The notes under the pieces are model-generated. The model saw only the letters and a program-made list of their open reading frames with translations, ran no database searches and had not been told where the DNA came from. A DNA stretch of 64,000 nt, from NCBI GenBank assembly GCA_028671895.1, contig CM053800.1, positions 11,553,886-11,617,885 on the forward strand, read 5' to 3'. The position numbers and the translations under genes were made by a program. This document shows, piece by piece, positions 10,002 to 21,129 of this stretch. This DNA comes from Oenanthe sinensis. Its lineage: Eukaryota; Streptophyta; Magnoliopsida; Apiales; Apiaceae. Positions within the stretch are counted from its first letter, which is position 1, and every line of letters begins with the position of its first letter.

Positions 10002-12526
10002 ACTTGTTTGGGTCCAAGAAATTTAGAGGTTCTTGCAGATGGTGTAACATGTTCAGTTTTCACATCTTTAAGTTCTACTTTGACTGAACTCGAATCATGT
10101 TCCTTTGCCTTGACAGATTTGTCTTTTGGCTTAGGAGATTGAGTCTCCTTCCTAACCTTAAGAGGACTAGCAGTCTTTGCCCTTACCTTTTTCTTATTCA
10201 TGCTTCTTTCTATACCTATGCAATTACTAGAAGTAGATGCATTCATCAAATTAAAATAAGCATGCATAATATTAAAAGCACATGGCATACATCCAGTGAT
10301 ACCACAAGGCAAATGAGAACTGTTCATGCTAAACATGTTCTGCACAACAGGAATATTAGATTCTACTTTAACCTTATTACATGCATGACTAAGGTGTCCA
10401 GCAGAATTGCAATTAGTACACAATTTCCTAGGTGCAGTGGGTGCAGGTGTAGCAGAATTAGCAATTTTAACACCTACTTTCCCATTCTTATTACTCTTTG
10501 ACTTGTTCTTGTTACCACCTAATTCAGTTTTAGCAGATTCAGTTTTAACTGGCTCATTAGGTGTAACTTCTTCTACATTATCTTCCTCAATTTCTTTCTC
10601 TTTTAACTTAACCTCAACAAGCATTTCTTGTTTCCATACGATAGTATCTTCGTCTAAGGGTTCTGAGAGTGGGAGCTTAAAGACAGGATTACTACTCTTC
10701 TTAATGACAAAAGGAACATTTTCATTTTCTAATAAAACGGTACTAGAAGCATTGAAAATTATATTCCTTTTATCCTTCTTGTTTTTCCTTTTATATTCAT
10801 CGTAGTCAAAGCCTATACATGTCTTATTATCTAAGCTCTGCTTATCCATTATGTCTTTAGCAATATTAATTGAGTTCTTAAAAGCTTCCAATTTTAACTC
10901 TAGCTCAGAAATCTTAGCCCTAAGTGCTGTCTCAACCTCTGCATTACAGATAACCTTATTCTCTAGATATTCATTTCTTTTCTTAAGGTTATTAACTGTG
11001 ATTCCTACAAGCTCTAGTTGTTCCTTTCCAGATTCTAGCTTTTTAATCTTCGCAACTAGTCTAGCATTTTCTGCTTCAGAAGCTAGCATGTTTGTGTGAA
11101 TGTTAAACATCTCTATGCTCAAGTCATTAACAGTATTTTTATATTCTGATAGAGACATATCTACAATGGTGAGAATAGGTACCTTTGATGATGATGGAGA
11201 TTCTTCTGAAGTGTCTGCCATTAATGCAAGATTTCCATATTCTTCTTCTTCAGAATCTGTGTCATCCCAACTTCTACCTTCAACAATGTAAGCCTTGCCT
11301 TGTTGTTTTGCAACCAAAGCATCCAATCTCTGTTTCAACTTCTCATTCTCCCTTTTCAACTCATCATAGCTTTTCTTCTCGTATGAACTCTTCTTCTCAT
11401 AAACCTTATTGTCTTTTGCTTGTTTCGGTTTCTTACATTCAGTGGCGAAATGCCCTAGTTCATTGCAATTGTAGCAACGGAACTTACTACGGTCTACCAT
11501 GTTTGACTTGTAACCACCTCTTGAGTTGGATCCCGAAAATGATCATGTCTTCTGAAATCTACTACCAAAACTTTTCTTGTACTTGGGATTCCTTCTGAAT
11601 CTTATATGCTTGAAACGCCCTGCCAAGTACGCCATAGATTTGTCTTCCATCTCATCAAGCTCTTCCAATGTATAAAAATCATCTTCCTCTTCAGCTTGTG
11701 ATTCTATAGCCATTTCAGCTTCAATGATCAATTCTTTACCAATCTTGGTTTCAACAACCTTTGCTTCAGAAGTCTTCACTTCATCTGCCACAAGAGCTGT
11801 GGTCTTCATTAGTGCTGCACTCTTACTGTCCACTGAGCCGGAACCATAGATAATCAACCTCTGTTCTTGTTCCATTTCATAAGTCTTCAATTTTCCATAT
11901 AGCTTTTCAAGGGGCATGACATTGAAGTTGTCCCTTTCTCTAATTGAAGAAACCTTATGCTCAACATGATGTGGAAGAGTCAACATAAACTTCCTGTTCG
12001 TTTCCCTTAATGGATAGTTCTTCCCCTGGATACTCAACTCATTTAATAATTTATTGTATCGCTCAAAAACTTGAGTGATTGTTTCTCCAGGAGTAGATTT
12101 GAACGCTTCATATCTTGATGTAAGTATATCCAACCGGTTCTCTTTTACTTCTTCTGTTCCTTCCATAATCAGTTCGATGGTTTCCCACATGTGTTTTTCA
12201 GATATACAATTTAGAATTTGATGGCACATGTCTTCATCCATTGAGTCAACAATAATCAACTGAAGGCCTATGTCCAATGCAACAATTTCTTTCTCTGTAT
12301 CAGTGAACTCTGTAGGATCCTTTGGAGTAGACCTTTGAGGAACTCTTACTCCGTCCACTGTAGATTCAGAAATCATCTTCATTGGTACAAACGGTCCGTT
12401 CTCTAAGATACCCATGTACAATATATTTGCAGCCTTAATAAACAGGGTCATCTTCTTTTTCCAGAGATTATAATTCACTCTATCAAACTGAGGAACCTTA
12501 ATACTTCCTACTTTCTGAGAACTCAT
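9980..12526 (-). pseudogene. gag: Copia gag with an internal stop
   Basis: Starts at ATG 12526 (MSSQKVGSIKVPQFDRVNY), about 150 bp inside the 5' LTR. The first 327 codons match the copia gag type (DUF4219/UBN2-like; W-x-KKM near the start and ITQVFERYNKLLNEL). A TGA at 11543-11545 interrupts the frame, which then continues to 9980. The second half contains two CCHC zinc knuckles, CYNCNELGHFATEC and CTNCNSAGHLSHAC, separated by a long coiled-coil region. Known role: particle formation and RNA packaging. The stop is likely a decay mutation in this copy; programmed readthrough cannot be excluded. Confidence 0.88.
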
Positions 12527-12668
12527 GATATTGAATTTTTCAAAATTATTTAAAGTTCAAAACAATTTCTGAGTGAAATATTTTGAATATTAAAAAATCC
12601 GCTAAAAATTCCAGAAGCTTAATACTGAAGTCCGAACAATAGATCCTGATTTGTAAACTCAATCAGTA

Positions 12669-12683
12669 AGCTCTGATACCAAT
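12669..12683 (-). promoter_or_regulatory. Primer binding site (initiator tRNA-Met type)
   Basis: Just inside the 5' LTR the minus strand reads ATTGGTATCAGAGCT, the standard copia primer site complementary to the 3' end of initiator tRNA-Met. Confidence 0.9.
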
Positions 12684-14416
12684 TGTTAGTCCCAAATATC
12701 GTAGAAGAGGGGTTGAATACGATATTGTCCAATTTATAAAATATTCGCGGAATGGTTTGTTATGGACTTGATACAGTTCGAACAGTTATATAATCAAACA
12801 GTTGGTGAGCAATAACATAACAACAGTTCGTTCGGGGAATATATCATTTTATTTATATAAATCCTGAGGTGCTCCACAAATCTAATCTTTCGATTAGTTA
12901 CAATGATTCACTAGAACAGCAGTTAGATTACAAGCTTTAATGAAAACAACAAGGGTAACAACAGCTGTGTGTACAAAATTAATGGCTTCAGTGTTTACTC
13001 TTGAATGCTCTCTGTGTTTTCTCTCTTTAATCGCTCTGTGTATCTCTCTGCCTGTTTTGCTGAATGAATATCTTCAAAGACAATGCTTTGCTGCTTTTGT
13101 GTAGTCTTTTTCAACTTAGGATACGTGGCCCATTTTGTGCCAAGTAAAGTAAGTTGCAGCTTCACTTCTGTTTCTTCTTAAGTATCGGAACAATTTTTGA
13201 GTAATTGTTAAGTATCGATGAGTCTGTAAAATAACTATCGGACACTTAAAACAATTCATGAAATAAAATTAATTACTTCAAACTGAGTAACTATCGGAAT
13301 TATTAACTATCGGAATTTCTTGTTAATTCTTTTTAATACATTTATCCGATAGTTAATAAGCATTTGAAATCCTTCTAGTTTTTAACAACTATCGGAATTG
13401 CTAGCTTTTCTTTTTCTTTTATCCGATAGTAAATAACTATCGGCTAGTGGGATTAATATGCCTTTGTCTTTTCTACTTCTTTTCTCACTTTGTTTTCTCA
13501 CCCGATGGTTAATAACCATAGGTGAATAGGACGAAATAGGAATAAGACGAAATAGCTTGACCAATGACTTCTGGATACAGCTTCTGCAGTCTCGTTCACT
13601 TAGTCATATTTCGAATGTGTTAAGCCCTTTAACATAATTTCTTCCACTGCAACCAAGTCAAATAAATATTTCCTTGTTAATTCGACCTTGATTTATTCTG
13701 GGCTTAATCGCATACCACTTAGGTTACTCATCTCAGTATCTGGTCAATTCTTCTGAATCAGTGATGCAGTTCTCAATCTCTTTTGTGCTGACGTTTGGTG
13801 CAACTGGTCTGGTTCACAAACGACTAACACGATCTTGATCTTCACATCTTCTTTACAATACAATTGACTTTGTTCCTTGTTGATTAGAAGTGCTTCGATT
13901 GTAAGTACATTGGAATCCTCTGGCACTTATGCTGAACCACAAACATATCTGAAACCCTAAACATCTTCGAACTTTATCATTCACTGAAGTCTGAACATAT
14001 GAATGAACTTCCTCCAGCAATCTATAATAGACTCCAAGATTCCATCTAATATTTTGATTCTTTGTATTTGCCGTATATTCTATCTTCTCGATTCCTGTAC
14101 TTGAGCTCTGCAATTTATTGCTTGACTAACTTGCAGATTTGGATCACTAGAATCTTTCTGGTACTTTGACAACTGCTTCACTGCTTCCACATCCTTGAAT
14201 ACTTCAACCTTTATTCTTCACTGAGGCATGAACATATTAATGAACTTCTTCCAGTGAGCTAATGCTTCAAGTCTGTAGATTTCTTCTTTATCCTTTGTCT
14301 TTACCAAGTCTTCATGTCTTCCTGATTCTGGTGATAATTCATATTATTTACACGTCATGTTCTTGTGTTGAGTTATAACCCTATGTTACATATAGGTCTA
14401 TACATACAGCCTTTCA
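12684..14416 (-). repeat. 5' LTR of the Sirevirus-like element
   Basis: A 1733-bp partner of the left LTR, with intact TG...CA ends (plus strand TGTTAG...CTTTCA). It should hold the promoter that drives the element leftward. Carries the same CCGATAGTT motif cluster (about 13,200-13,530) as the other LTR. Confidence 0.93.
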
Positions 14417-14824
14417 TCCATTAACTGATAATACTGTATCAACGGATAAACATCCATCGATTGAAAAATCAGCAATTACTAAATCTCGAAGTTTTTAAAA
14501 GGAAGCTTAATAGACCTATTGCATTTGAAGAAGAAGGAATCTCACCCCAACTAAAAACAAAATTGACAAGGCTAACATAGGTCTTAGAATATATATAAAT
14601 CAACTTCTTTAATTGTCAAGGAATTACCCATGCCGTAATGGCCAAACCATGCACATAAATACATTCAGTCACCGGAGGTCCGCGGTTCGAAACCTGGCGC
14701 TTTTTTTATTTGTTTTACTGCTACCGCTATGATTAAATGCACCTACCTACCTTAAACCACCTTTCCCTTTTGCAGCTTAAAAACAATCTTCATTCGTTTT
14801 TTTTAGGTTAGTGATTCTTCTATT
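14417..14824. other. Right flank of the insertion, with a possible tRNA-derived SINE scrap
   Basis: Begins with the target duplication TCCAT and continues the decayed element split by the Sirevirus. Near 14,637-14,712 there is a B-box-like GGTTCGAAACC followed by a T-rich tail, suggesting a SINE or tRNA relic; the A box is not convincing. Confidence 0.3.
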
Positions 14825-14977
14825 ATGGCTACTCATTTATTTGCTAATAATTCTATTTCGGATAGTGATCATGCTACTTTTAATTATGTTACACCCGTTA
14901 GGAAAAAAAGGGTTTATCGTAAATTTTTTAATGAGGATGATACAATAGATGTTGATATTCTAAACGTGGAAAGTTAA
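14825..14977 (+). CDS. Small unrecognised ORF, 50 residues
   Basis: ATG at 14825 (MATHLFANNSISDSDHATF) to TAA at 14975-14977. It has a basic patch (VRKKRVYRKF) followed by an acidic patch (NEDDTIDVD). I do not recognise it. It may be the first exon or remnant of a mobile-element gene, or chance. Nothing around it supports expression. Confidence 0.2.
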   Translation: MATHLFANNSISDSDHATFNYVTPVRKKRVYRKFFNEDDTIDVDILNVES

Positions 14978-15880
14978 ATGTAAGTAAAAAAAGGTGACTG
15001 CATGGTGATCACTAAGAAGAAATGAAGTAGCAACAATTGCACAATAATAATGTAGGGTGGACGAGTAAGGAAAGATCCAATTTAGCACCCTAGATATCTC
15101 TAACTTGATCAAGTTTAAGGAGCGCTGGTTTTGCATGCGAGAGGTACAGGTTCCCCTGCATCCATGAATCTCCTCTCAAAAGCCACACTAACCAAGAAAT
15201 GACCTGTTAGCTTACAAAACACTAAAATAAATTTAATTCTCTTCCTCATCTCGTGAACTTTATATTTTTGTCTCCATTTGCTAATACATGATTATGCATT
15301 TGGACCACATAAAAAATCTTTTTAAATTGACATGAAATCTAATAAATTTAACCACATATGACAACTTTACACAGTCAATATGTTATGTTTAGTCCAGATT
15401 TCTAATGTATGGTGTTTGATTTCGACATAAAGGCTCAACTAACAATCAGAGTACTTCTCTACTGACTGATTTTTTACTTGCAAGCATTTAGAGATGTACA
15501 GTTTATGTTTCTTCTTGAGCCACCTTAAATTATTTGCTGCATTTCTCTGTATTATAGTCCTCTCGTCTTACAGTATAGTCCTCGGTTCTAGCTGCAATGC
15601 TTGTTGTTCTTTTTGGTTGGTAGGTACTGTAGCTTGTACAGCAGAATGAAATGAAGCTTCATAAGGTCACTGTAATTTATCGCTATAAATTAATGTTTGG
15701 CCTTGGAGATGATTAACATGGTATGATAGGTGTTTCCATGTCATTTTAAAGAATTTATTATTGGTTCATGTGTGGCCTTGTACTAGGTACTTTCAAAAAA
15801 TTCCAGGCTTTTAACAGCGATCAAATGAAATATTAACCGAGGTAACTTTCATATGTTTTAAATTTTTAAATCACTTTTAT
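14978..15880. other. Gene-free spacer
   Basis: AT-rich sequence with no ORF of note and no clear repeat boundary. Confidence 0.6.
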
Positions 15881-15884
15881 AAAT

Positions 15885-16062
15885 TGAGCCACTATAAAAT
15901 TTTCTTCCGGTTTTATAACCAAAACCGAACTGACGTTTTTAATATCAAAACCGATGGTTCGGTTGCGGTTGAGATTTTCGATTTTTAAAACCGAGAACAT
16001 GCGGTTTCAGTTGCGGTTTTATCCAAAAACCGAACCGAAACCATAACCGCTCTGCCCTACTA
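15885..16062. repeat. Relic of a CCGAACCG-type hAT-like MITE
   Basis: Dense repeats of CCGAAC / GGTTCGG and GGTTTT, ending GCTCTGCCCTA, whose reverse complement begins TAGGGC, like many hAT-type MITE ends. No matching left end or target duplication found, so it is a relic or fragment. Confidence 0.5.
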
Positions 16063-16544
16063 TGCTTTAATGATAAAGTTAGAATGCTTAAGAAATTAAA
16101 AGATTGTATTTATAGTTAAAATTGATAGCTTGCTTAAGAAATTAAAATATTGTATTTGTAGTTAAAATATTGTTGTAGGAATTTATTTTTGAGCAACAAC
16201 TTCAACACTAATAGCTTGCTTAGGAAATTAAAATATTGTATTTATAGTTATAATAATTGTTGTAGTATTCATTTTTGAACAACAACTTCAACACGCAAAA
16301 AATAAAGTTAGCAATTAATTTTTGGTTGAGGAAAAAGATATTTACATATGGTTGGTTTTATCTATTTTTTGAAGTGTTGAGTAAATTTGAATTTCCAGAA
16401 CTTGAATTCAATCCTTGTGGAGCACTAGTTTCTTTCGTGGGGATAAAAAATTGTTATTTGTGGAGCAACTTATTAAGCTAATATTAATTTGCTCTCTCTT
16501 TTTCTTTTGCATGAATTTAAAACCAGCACAAGTACAGAACACTC

Positions 16545-16552
16545 TATATAAA
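16545..16552 (+). promoter_or_regulatory. Possible TATA box upstream of the hairpin
   Basis: TATATAAA followed by GGGG. It lies 38 bases before the first paired base of the hairpin at 16590, a plausible TATA-to-start spacing for RNA polymerase II. Functional use is inference. Confidence 0.4.
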
Positions 16553-16589
16553 GGGGCCTGTTATTTGCAATTGTAAATCACAGTCTTTG

Positions 16590-16882
16590 CAAATTTAAAT
16601 CACCGGCCACTAATTATGAAAATGTTGAGAGCGTTAACGATTGCCCTCCTCTTCCAACACTCCTCTTATCCTCCTCTGTTCCACTACCACCACCACCTGA
16701 TATAAAGGATGTATATGATCATCTACAGTTTGTCCACCTGATATACATCCTTTATATCAGGTGGTGGTGGTGGTGGTGGTGGTGGTGATGGAACAGAGGA
16801 GGATAAGAGGAGTGTTGGAAGAGGAGGGCAATGGTTAATGCTATCAACATTTTCATAATTAGTGGCCGGAGACTGAAATTTG
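16590..16882 (+). repeat. Long near-perfect hairpin (inverted duplication), candidate small-RNA locus
   Basis: The left arm 16590-16716 is the reverse complement of 16741-16882 over almost its whole length, with only scattered mismatches and an expanded GGT run in the right arm (about 16760-16787). The loop is 24 nt (16717-16740). A block of over 40 bp containing CTCCTCTTCCAACACTCCTC is identical in both arms. Each arm, read toward the loop, contains an ATG frame starting MKML(R/I)ALTIALLFQ (left: 16616-16705), so the arms look like an inverted copy of the start of a protein gene. That is the arrangement expected for young MIRNA or hairpin-siRNA genes. Alternative: a foldback transposon, but I see no target duplication. 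Confidence 0.75.
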
Positions 16883-17121
16883 TATATTAGCTTAATATAT
16901 TATCATTACTATCATAATCTCGTATACTTAATATAACTTTGAATGAATGCAGTTTGAGAAATTGGAGCCAGAGTTGGACACCTATTGGGCTGTTATTGAC
17001 ACACATAAATGTAAGTAACAATCATCGATCCTCTCAGTCTTTGTTTTACATTTCAATTAATCTAAGCTAGTTTAATTCAATTTGATTTAATTTTAATGTA
17101 ACGCTTGATTTATTGTTACAG

Positions 17122-18931
17122 ATTTGAAAAAATGTCGAAAGTGGATATAGATGTACCGGAAAAAGGGGGATTTAGCTTCGATCTGTGTACAAGGAACGAG
17201 ATGTTGATGAAAAAAGGCTTAAAGCCTTCGTTGGTTTGATCTTCAAGGTATATCTATATATCAGTAATTGTTTGTTTTTTGTTGTTTGTTGTTATGTATG
17301 TAATTGTTGTGTATTTGTTATGTAATACACTGTGAGTCGGAATATGTTGTGTTTGATTAGGTTTCGACTTGAATGCAAAAAGTACACAAAGAAAATTGTT
17401 TCTACAACATTATGTTTCCGTAGTGGCATTTTATACGTAATTTTGCGGTCTCTACAATTGTGCAATTAAATTAAGTATTTGGTTTTTTACAAATTTGTGT
17501 GTAATGTAGTTTAAGCTGTTGTGTTGATCGTGCGTCGAAGATTGTAAATATGGCCGGTCCAGCCATATTTGAGTTACAAAGAATATATGATGTGTTGTAA
17601 ACATTACGGACGTCACATTTCACAAGTAAAACCTAATCTACAATGATCTAAAGAAGAAAAATGAGAGAATCTTATTCCTAACTTTATTGTTCAGGTTAGC
17701 ACAATGTATATTAGAATGAGCGAATCCACATCAAAAAGGAAGAAAAATTTTAGGGTGGGTGGTCGCTTCCTCCCTCTGGCCCAGAATATACGGATTTGCA
17801 TGAGCAATCTTGATTATATGTTTCCATGTGATATTGGATTTATAACTTAGGGCAGGGTAATCAGATTGGCAAAAATAATACTGAGTGGTATTGGAAAGAA
17901 ATTGTGAAAAGGATAAGATATTTTAACCGCTTGTTAAGCAAATTTATCTCAGGAACTTTCTTAACAGAATGGTTGGATTCACCCATTAGTATTTATAAGA
18001 ATTTGAAACATATAATTCATAACTCTGACTGTAATTAGCAGGGAGAGTATTCCTAATGATCTTAAGGATGTAGTTGACAATGTTGATGATAGCTATAATG
18101 AAGTTATTAACGCCATGTTGTTAGTAGAAGATAAGTATAAAGTTGAGGTGATACCGTTGGATGATCAAGTTAAAATATATGGACTTAATTATCTGAAATG
18201 TTTCAATTAAATCATGTTTGCATCACACACAATATTTTATTTCTGTGTCTGTTTTACATATGGAGTCCTGTCCCAGGCTTGTGGATTCTTATTACTTTCA
18301 AACTCGAGGTTGTGGATTCTTATTACTTTCAAACAAGCCTAAGTACTTACTGCTATAAATAGTTGCAATGTGTCCGTGAACATGCCCATATGTCCATTTT
18401 TCTGCTGTAAGTTCAGACAAAACAAGCCCAAGTGCTGCTATAAGTTGCATTGTGTATTGTGGCTTTCTGTAGACTATAGGAATTTTAAGCTTGTATGAAA
18501 AAGTGAGAACTGTTTCCTTAAGCACAGTGAGAGACTGGTCATGAGTCATGACAGACATTAGTCCCATTATTTAAACATATGCTAGGTTAGCATATCAAGG
18601 TTATGCATTTTAGAAATTTAGGGAATTATTGACTTGCTTAGTGTAAATTAATCTGTGATTGTCAATGTTAAATTTTACTCGCAATTTTATTGAGGTGAAC
18701 AAAATTATTTTGCTTGCACTTTGCAGCTCTGTTGTAGTTCATAATTATATGTTAGCTCCACAATGCTTCGTTGTTATACAAAAATATCAGTTTATTTTTA
18801 GTAATACTTGCAATAATTCACTTGCAGAGGTTCTGACTGCAAAAGTCACACCATTAAGAGAGCTGGTAGAAGTCGTGGAAGCTGCGGACGCAATGGAAGA
18901 AGAGATTTCTAGTAATTTTCATTTTAGTTAA
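17122..18931 (+). pseudogene. PBB: 20S proteasome beta subunit PBB (beta type-7), broken copy
   Basis: Two separated pieces match plant PBB. The first exon (ATG 17132, to a GT donor after 17247) encodes MSKVDIDVPEKGGFSFDLC and continues to GLKPS; then about 25 bases are missing relative to the family, removing the FLKTGTTI segment that contains the propeptide cleavage point and the catalytic threonine, and shifting the frame. Residual VGLIFK is readable in the shifted frame. The last exon (18828-18931, after a TTGCAG acceptor) encodes EVLTAKVTPLRELVEVVE...AMEE, as at the PBB C-terminus. None of the central exons is found in between. It kept introns, so it arose by DNA duplication, not retroposition. 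Not functional as a protease subunit. Confidence 0.75.
18298..18567 (-). CDS. Unrecognised 89-residue ORF, possibly an exon fragment
   Basis: Open frame with a coding-like composition (for example KIPIVYRKPQYTMQLIAALG and TAEKWTYGHVHGHIAT), lying between the two proteasome remnants but on the opposite strand. I cannot assign a family. A 24-bp direct repeat (TGTGGATTCTTATTACTTTC core) at about 18,280 and 18,309 lies at its 3' end. Probably a captured gene fragment. Confidence 0.25.
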   Translation of the reverse strand: MGLMSVMTHDQSLTVLKETVLTFSYKLKIPIVYRKPQYTMQLIAALGLVLSELTAEKWTYGHVHGHIATIYSSKYLGLFESNKNPQPRV

Positions 18932-19457
18932 TGTAGTGAGCCTACTCAGAGTAGTAGTAGGTGAAATTATCGTTTGGCCTGGCATGTATGAGATACATTT
19001 GTATGTTATCCTTGTTTTCTGTTATAAGTTTCTTGAACTGGTTTTCATTATATTTTGGTTTGTATTTGAACAATCCTTATAAAAAATATATATCTAGGCA
19101 TCTTAAAGTAACTCAGATGAGGGGTGTCAAGAGGGTGTCATGGCACACCCTTATTAACACTCTATTAAAATATATTGAAGATGCCAATAAAGTACTTGTA
19201 TAGGGGACGAAGCATTTTATGGGGATCATGAATGGATAATTCAAATGGTAAAGGCTTATTTTTGTTGTTTGAGATCCTCGTTTGACTCTGGCTTAATCGA
19301 GAATTTAAAAAATGAAAAAAAAACATAGTGAATGTTGGTTACCTCATTTTAGTTTGGAATTTTGAATAATACCATCCACAAATCAAAACCTATACATGAC
19401 AGGGCAGGTTGTTAAATTAAATTTCGAGAGTTAATAAGATCCAAACAACCATATAAC

Positions 19458-19682
19458 GTGTCTGTTGCTGCTGCTGAAGTTGCTGCATGTGCAGCATTAA
19501 GTAATCTAACCTATTTGGAGGTATATTATCCTCAACAGACTGTCCAAGTAGCTTCGGTGCAAGAAGGAGAGAGGCTATTTAGGCTGTTAGAAAAAGTACC
19601 CTTTCTAAATCCATATCCAAGTTACTCAGATTTCATTCTTTGTATTCGGGTCTCGAATATTTTTAAATTATCGATATTATAG
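19458..19682 (+). CDS. Unrecognised ORF, possibly a gene fragment
   Basis: The first part (VAAAEVAACAALSNLTYLE, then QTVQVASVQEGERLFRLLEK) looks coding; the rest does not. A GT lies after the LE codons, so it may be a single exon remnant. No family recognised. Confidence 0.2.
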   Translation: MSVAAAEVAACAALSNLTYLEVYYPQQTVQVASVQEGERLFRLLEKVPFLNPYPSYSDFILCIRVSNIFKLSIL

Positions 19683-19874
19683 GTTGATTAATGAATATTG
19701 GGCATATAATTTCTTGAATATTTTCTTCATCTTTCATTGTTGTTTATTCATTATATGTTCCTGGCCATTTGAATGGTAAACAATCTAATGAACAATAATT
19801 CTTCATATATATAAGCTTTTCATATGCAAGTACATAAATTACGCACAGTTGTTGTATGTATTACATTGACAGTT

Positions 19875-20912
19875 TCATTTTCTTTGTTTCTCATCCGGCC
19901 CGACCCTAAAATTTTCCAATACAATGTTTCGTGTACTCATAACGTTACGGAACATATCATTAACGCCGTTACTTAAACGGTCCAAACCCTCTGAGAATAC
20001 ACACGTTGACGTCTCCAACTCTTTAACGGCGTTCCTCAACGGTAACTTCTTCGCCTCGATATCCTCGCCTGGTTGAACGGCCGCGATTAAGTCACGGATT
20101 CCACGCGCACGCGTTGCCACGTCATCCAACTCAGTGAACACCAATTTTCTCTCTCCTCTAAAAATCAACGACTCGAGACCGTTGACCGAGTCAGCCCACA
20201 AAAACTCGGATGGAACTCGGACATTCACGATCCCTGAAACTCCGCGCAACGCCGACACCGCTACTCCGGCAACGAATACCGTAACCAATCCAACGGCGTA
20301 GATCGTGCGAAGCACTGCCTTTCCGACGCTTGTTATCTTGCCACGTGGCGTCGCGATTTTCGCAATCGCCGCCGCGAGATCTCGTATCAACACCTCCGGA
20401 TCTCGATTCTCGAAGCCTCTCCGTTTCGGAACATCTCGCGCGTTGTTGTTCCACTCAATAATCGAATCGTTGGCCTTTTTCAGCTTCTCCGGCGCCGGAA
20501 TCACCGAGTCATCGGAAACCTGAAGCAAACGAATCACAAAACTCATCAACAAACGACGATTACGTAACTTCTCCAGATCCGAAGAAACCGCGTTACAAAT
20601 ATCCAAAAGCTTGACACTAAAATCCAAATAAATCGCTTTCGAACCGTCATCGGACGAACCAGAAGTAATCTTCGAGATGAGCGCTTGAGCCTCCGCGTGC
20701 GTGGCGGAAACAAACTCAACGGCGAGCGAGAGCCACGACAACGTAATCGACGGCGGAGATGAAGCAGAAATCGCCAGCGGCTTAAGACGACGGAGAATCG
20801 ATTCATCGAAGTTTCTATTAATGAGATCGAAGTCAATCGGCGGAGATCGCTTTCCGGCGGCGCGGAACGGCGAGAACGACGGAAAGGTAGATTTTTTCTC
20901 GATGAGAAACAT
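19875..20912 (-). CDS. BYPASS1-like protein (BPS1 family), intronless
   Basis: A single exon of 345 codons, GC-richer than its surroundings. Residues about 55-110 (ITLSWLSLAVEFVSATHAEA, then YLDFSVKLLDICNAVSSDLE) match the conserved BPS1 core. A hydrophobic segment at about residues 203-222 (IYAVGLVTVFVAGVAVSAL) could be a membrane anchor or buried helix. Members of this plant-specific family restrain a root-derived mobile signal in Arabidopsis (BPS1); the biochemical activity is unknown. ATG 20912 is the first in frame and suits family size. The gene stands alone between repeats. Confidence 0.8.
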   Translation of the reverse strand: MFLIEKKSTFPSFSPFRAAGKRSPPIDFDLINRNFDESILRRLKPLAISASSPPSITLSWLSLAVEFVSATHAEAQALISKITSGSSDDGSKAIYLDFSVKLLDICNAVSSDLEKLRNRRLLMSFVIRLLQVSDDSVIPAPEKLKKANDSIIEWNNNARDVPKRRGFENRDPEVLIRDLAAAIAKIATPRGKITSVGKAVLRTIYAVGLVTVFVAGVAVSALRGVSGIVNVRVPSEFLWADSVNGLESLIFRGERKLVFTELDDVATRARGIRDLIAAVQPGEDIEAKKLPLRNAVKELETSTCVFSEGLDRLSNGVNDMFRNVMSTRNIVLENFRVGPDEKQRK

Positions 20913-21129
20913 GTCGAAATGATGATCCGGTGGAATATTCCGGTAAGATGTTCGGTAGAAATGATGGGTTGAGTAAAAGATTTGTTTTTTGCGTTTACAT
21001 GAGAGAGATAAGATATGTGAGCGTGTGAGAGAGTTTATTTTAGGTTTTTCTTTATTTTTTCCGGGTATGAAATGACTGTTATAACCCTCATCTCTTTAGT
21101 TGGTGGAATAGTTAACAATTTAAATGGTT
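20913..21129. other. Upstream region of the BPS1-like gene
   Basis: Contains GAGA/CTCT-rich stretches (about 20,998-21,035) as often seen in plant 5' untranslated regions. No definite TATA box assigned. Confidence 0.3.

Larger units (their letters stand above)
1563..14416 (-). mobile_element. Sirevirus-like Ty1/copia retrotransposon, full length, nested
   Basis: A complete element of 12,854 bp on the minus strand: 5' LTR at 12684-14416, primer site, gag, pol, a long extra coding region, polypurine tract and 3' LTR at 1563-3296. The target duplication TCCAT is perfect (1558-1562 and 14417-14421). Domain order gag-protease-integrase-RT-RNase H is that of copia elements. Large size, LTRs over 1 kb, a long gag with two zinc knuckles and extra coding sequence after pol point to the Sirevirus group. 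The LTRs differ at about 16 substitutions and one indel by eye (about 99% identical), so insertion was recent. Coding regions nevertheless carry several stops and frame changes, so this copy is probably non-autonomous. Confidence 0.93.

Noticed and set aside
7923..11598. Many plus- and minus-strand ORFs overlapping gag and pol
   Set aside because: Other-frame shadows; the gag and pol motifs fix the real frames.
16275..16481. 68-codon plus-strand ORF
   Set aside because: AT-rich, aromatic-rich translation with no motif; no coding character.
20191..20922. Several ORFs in other frames of the BPS1-like gene
   Set aside because: Caused by the higher GC of the gene; the 345-codon frame has clear family similarity.
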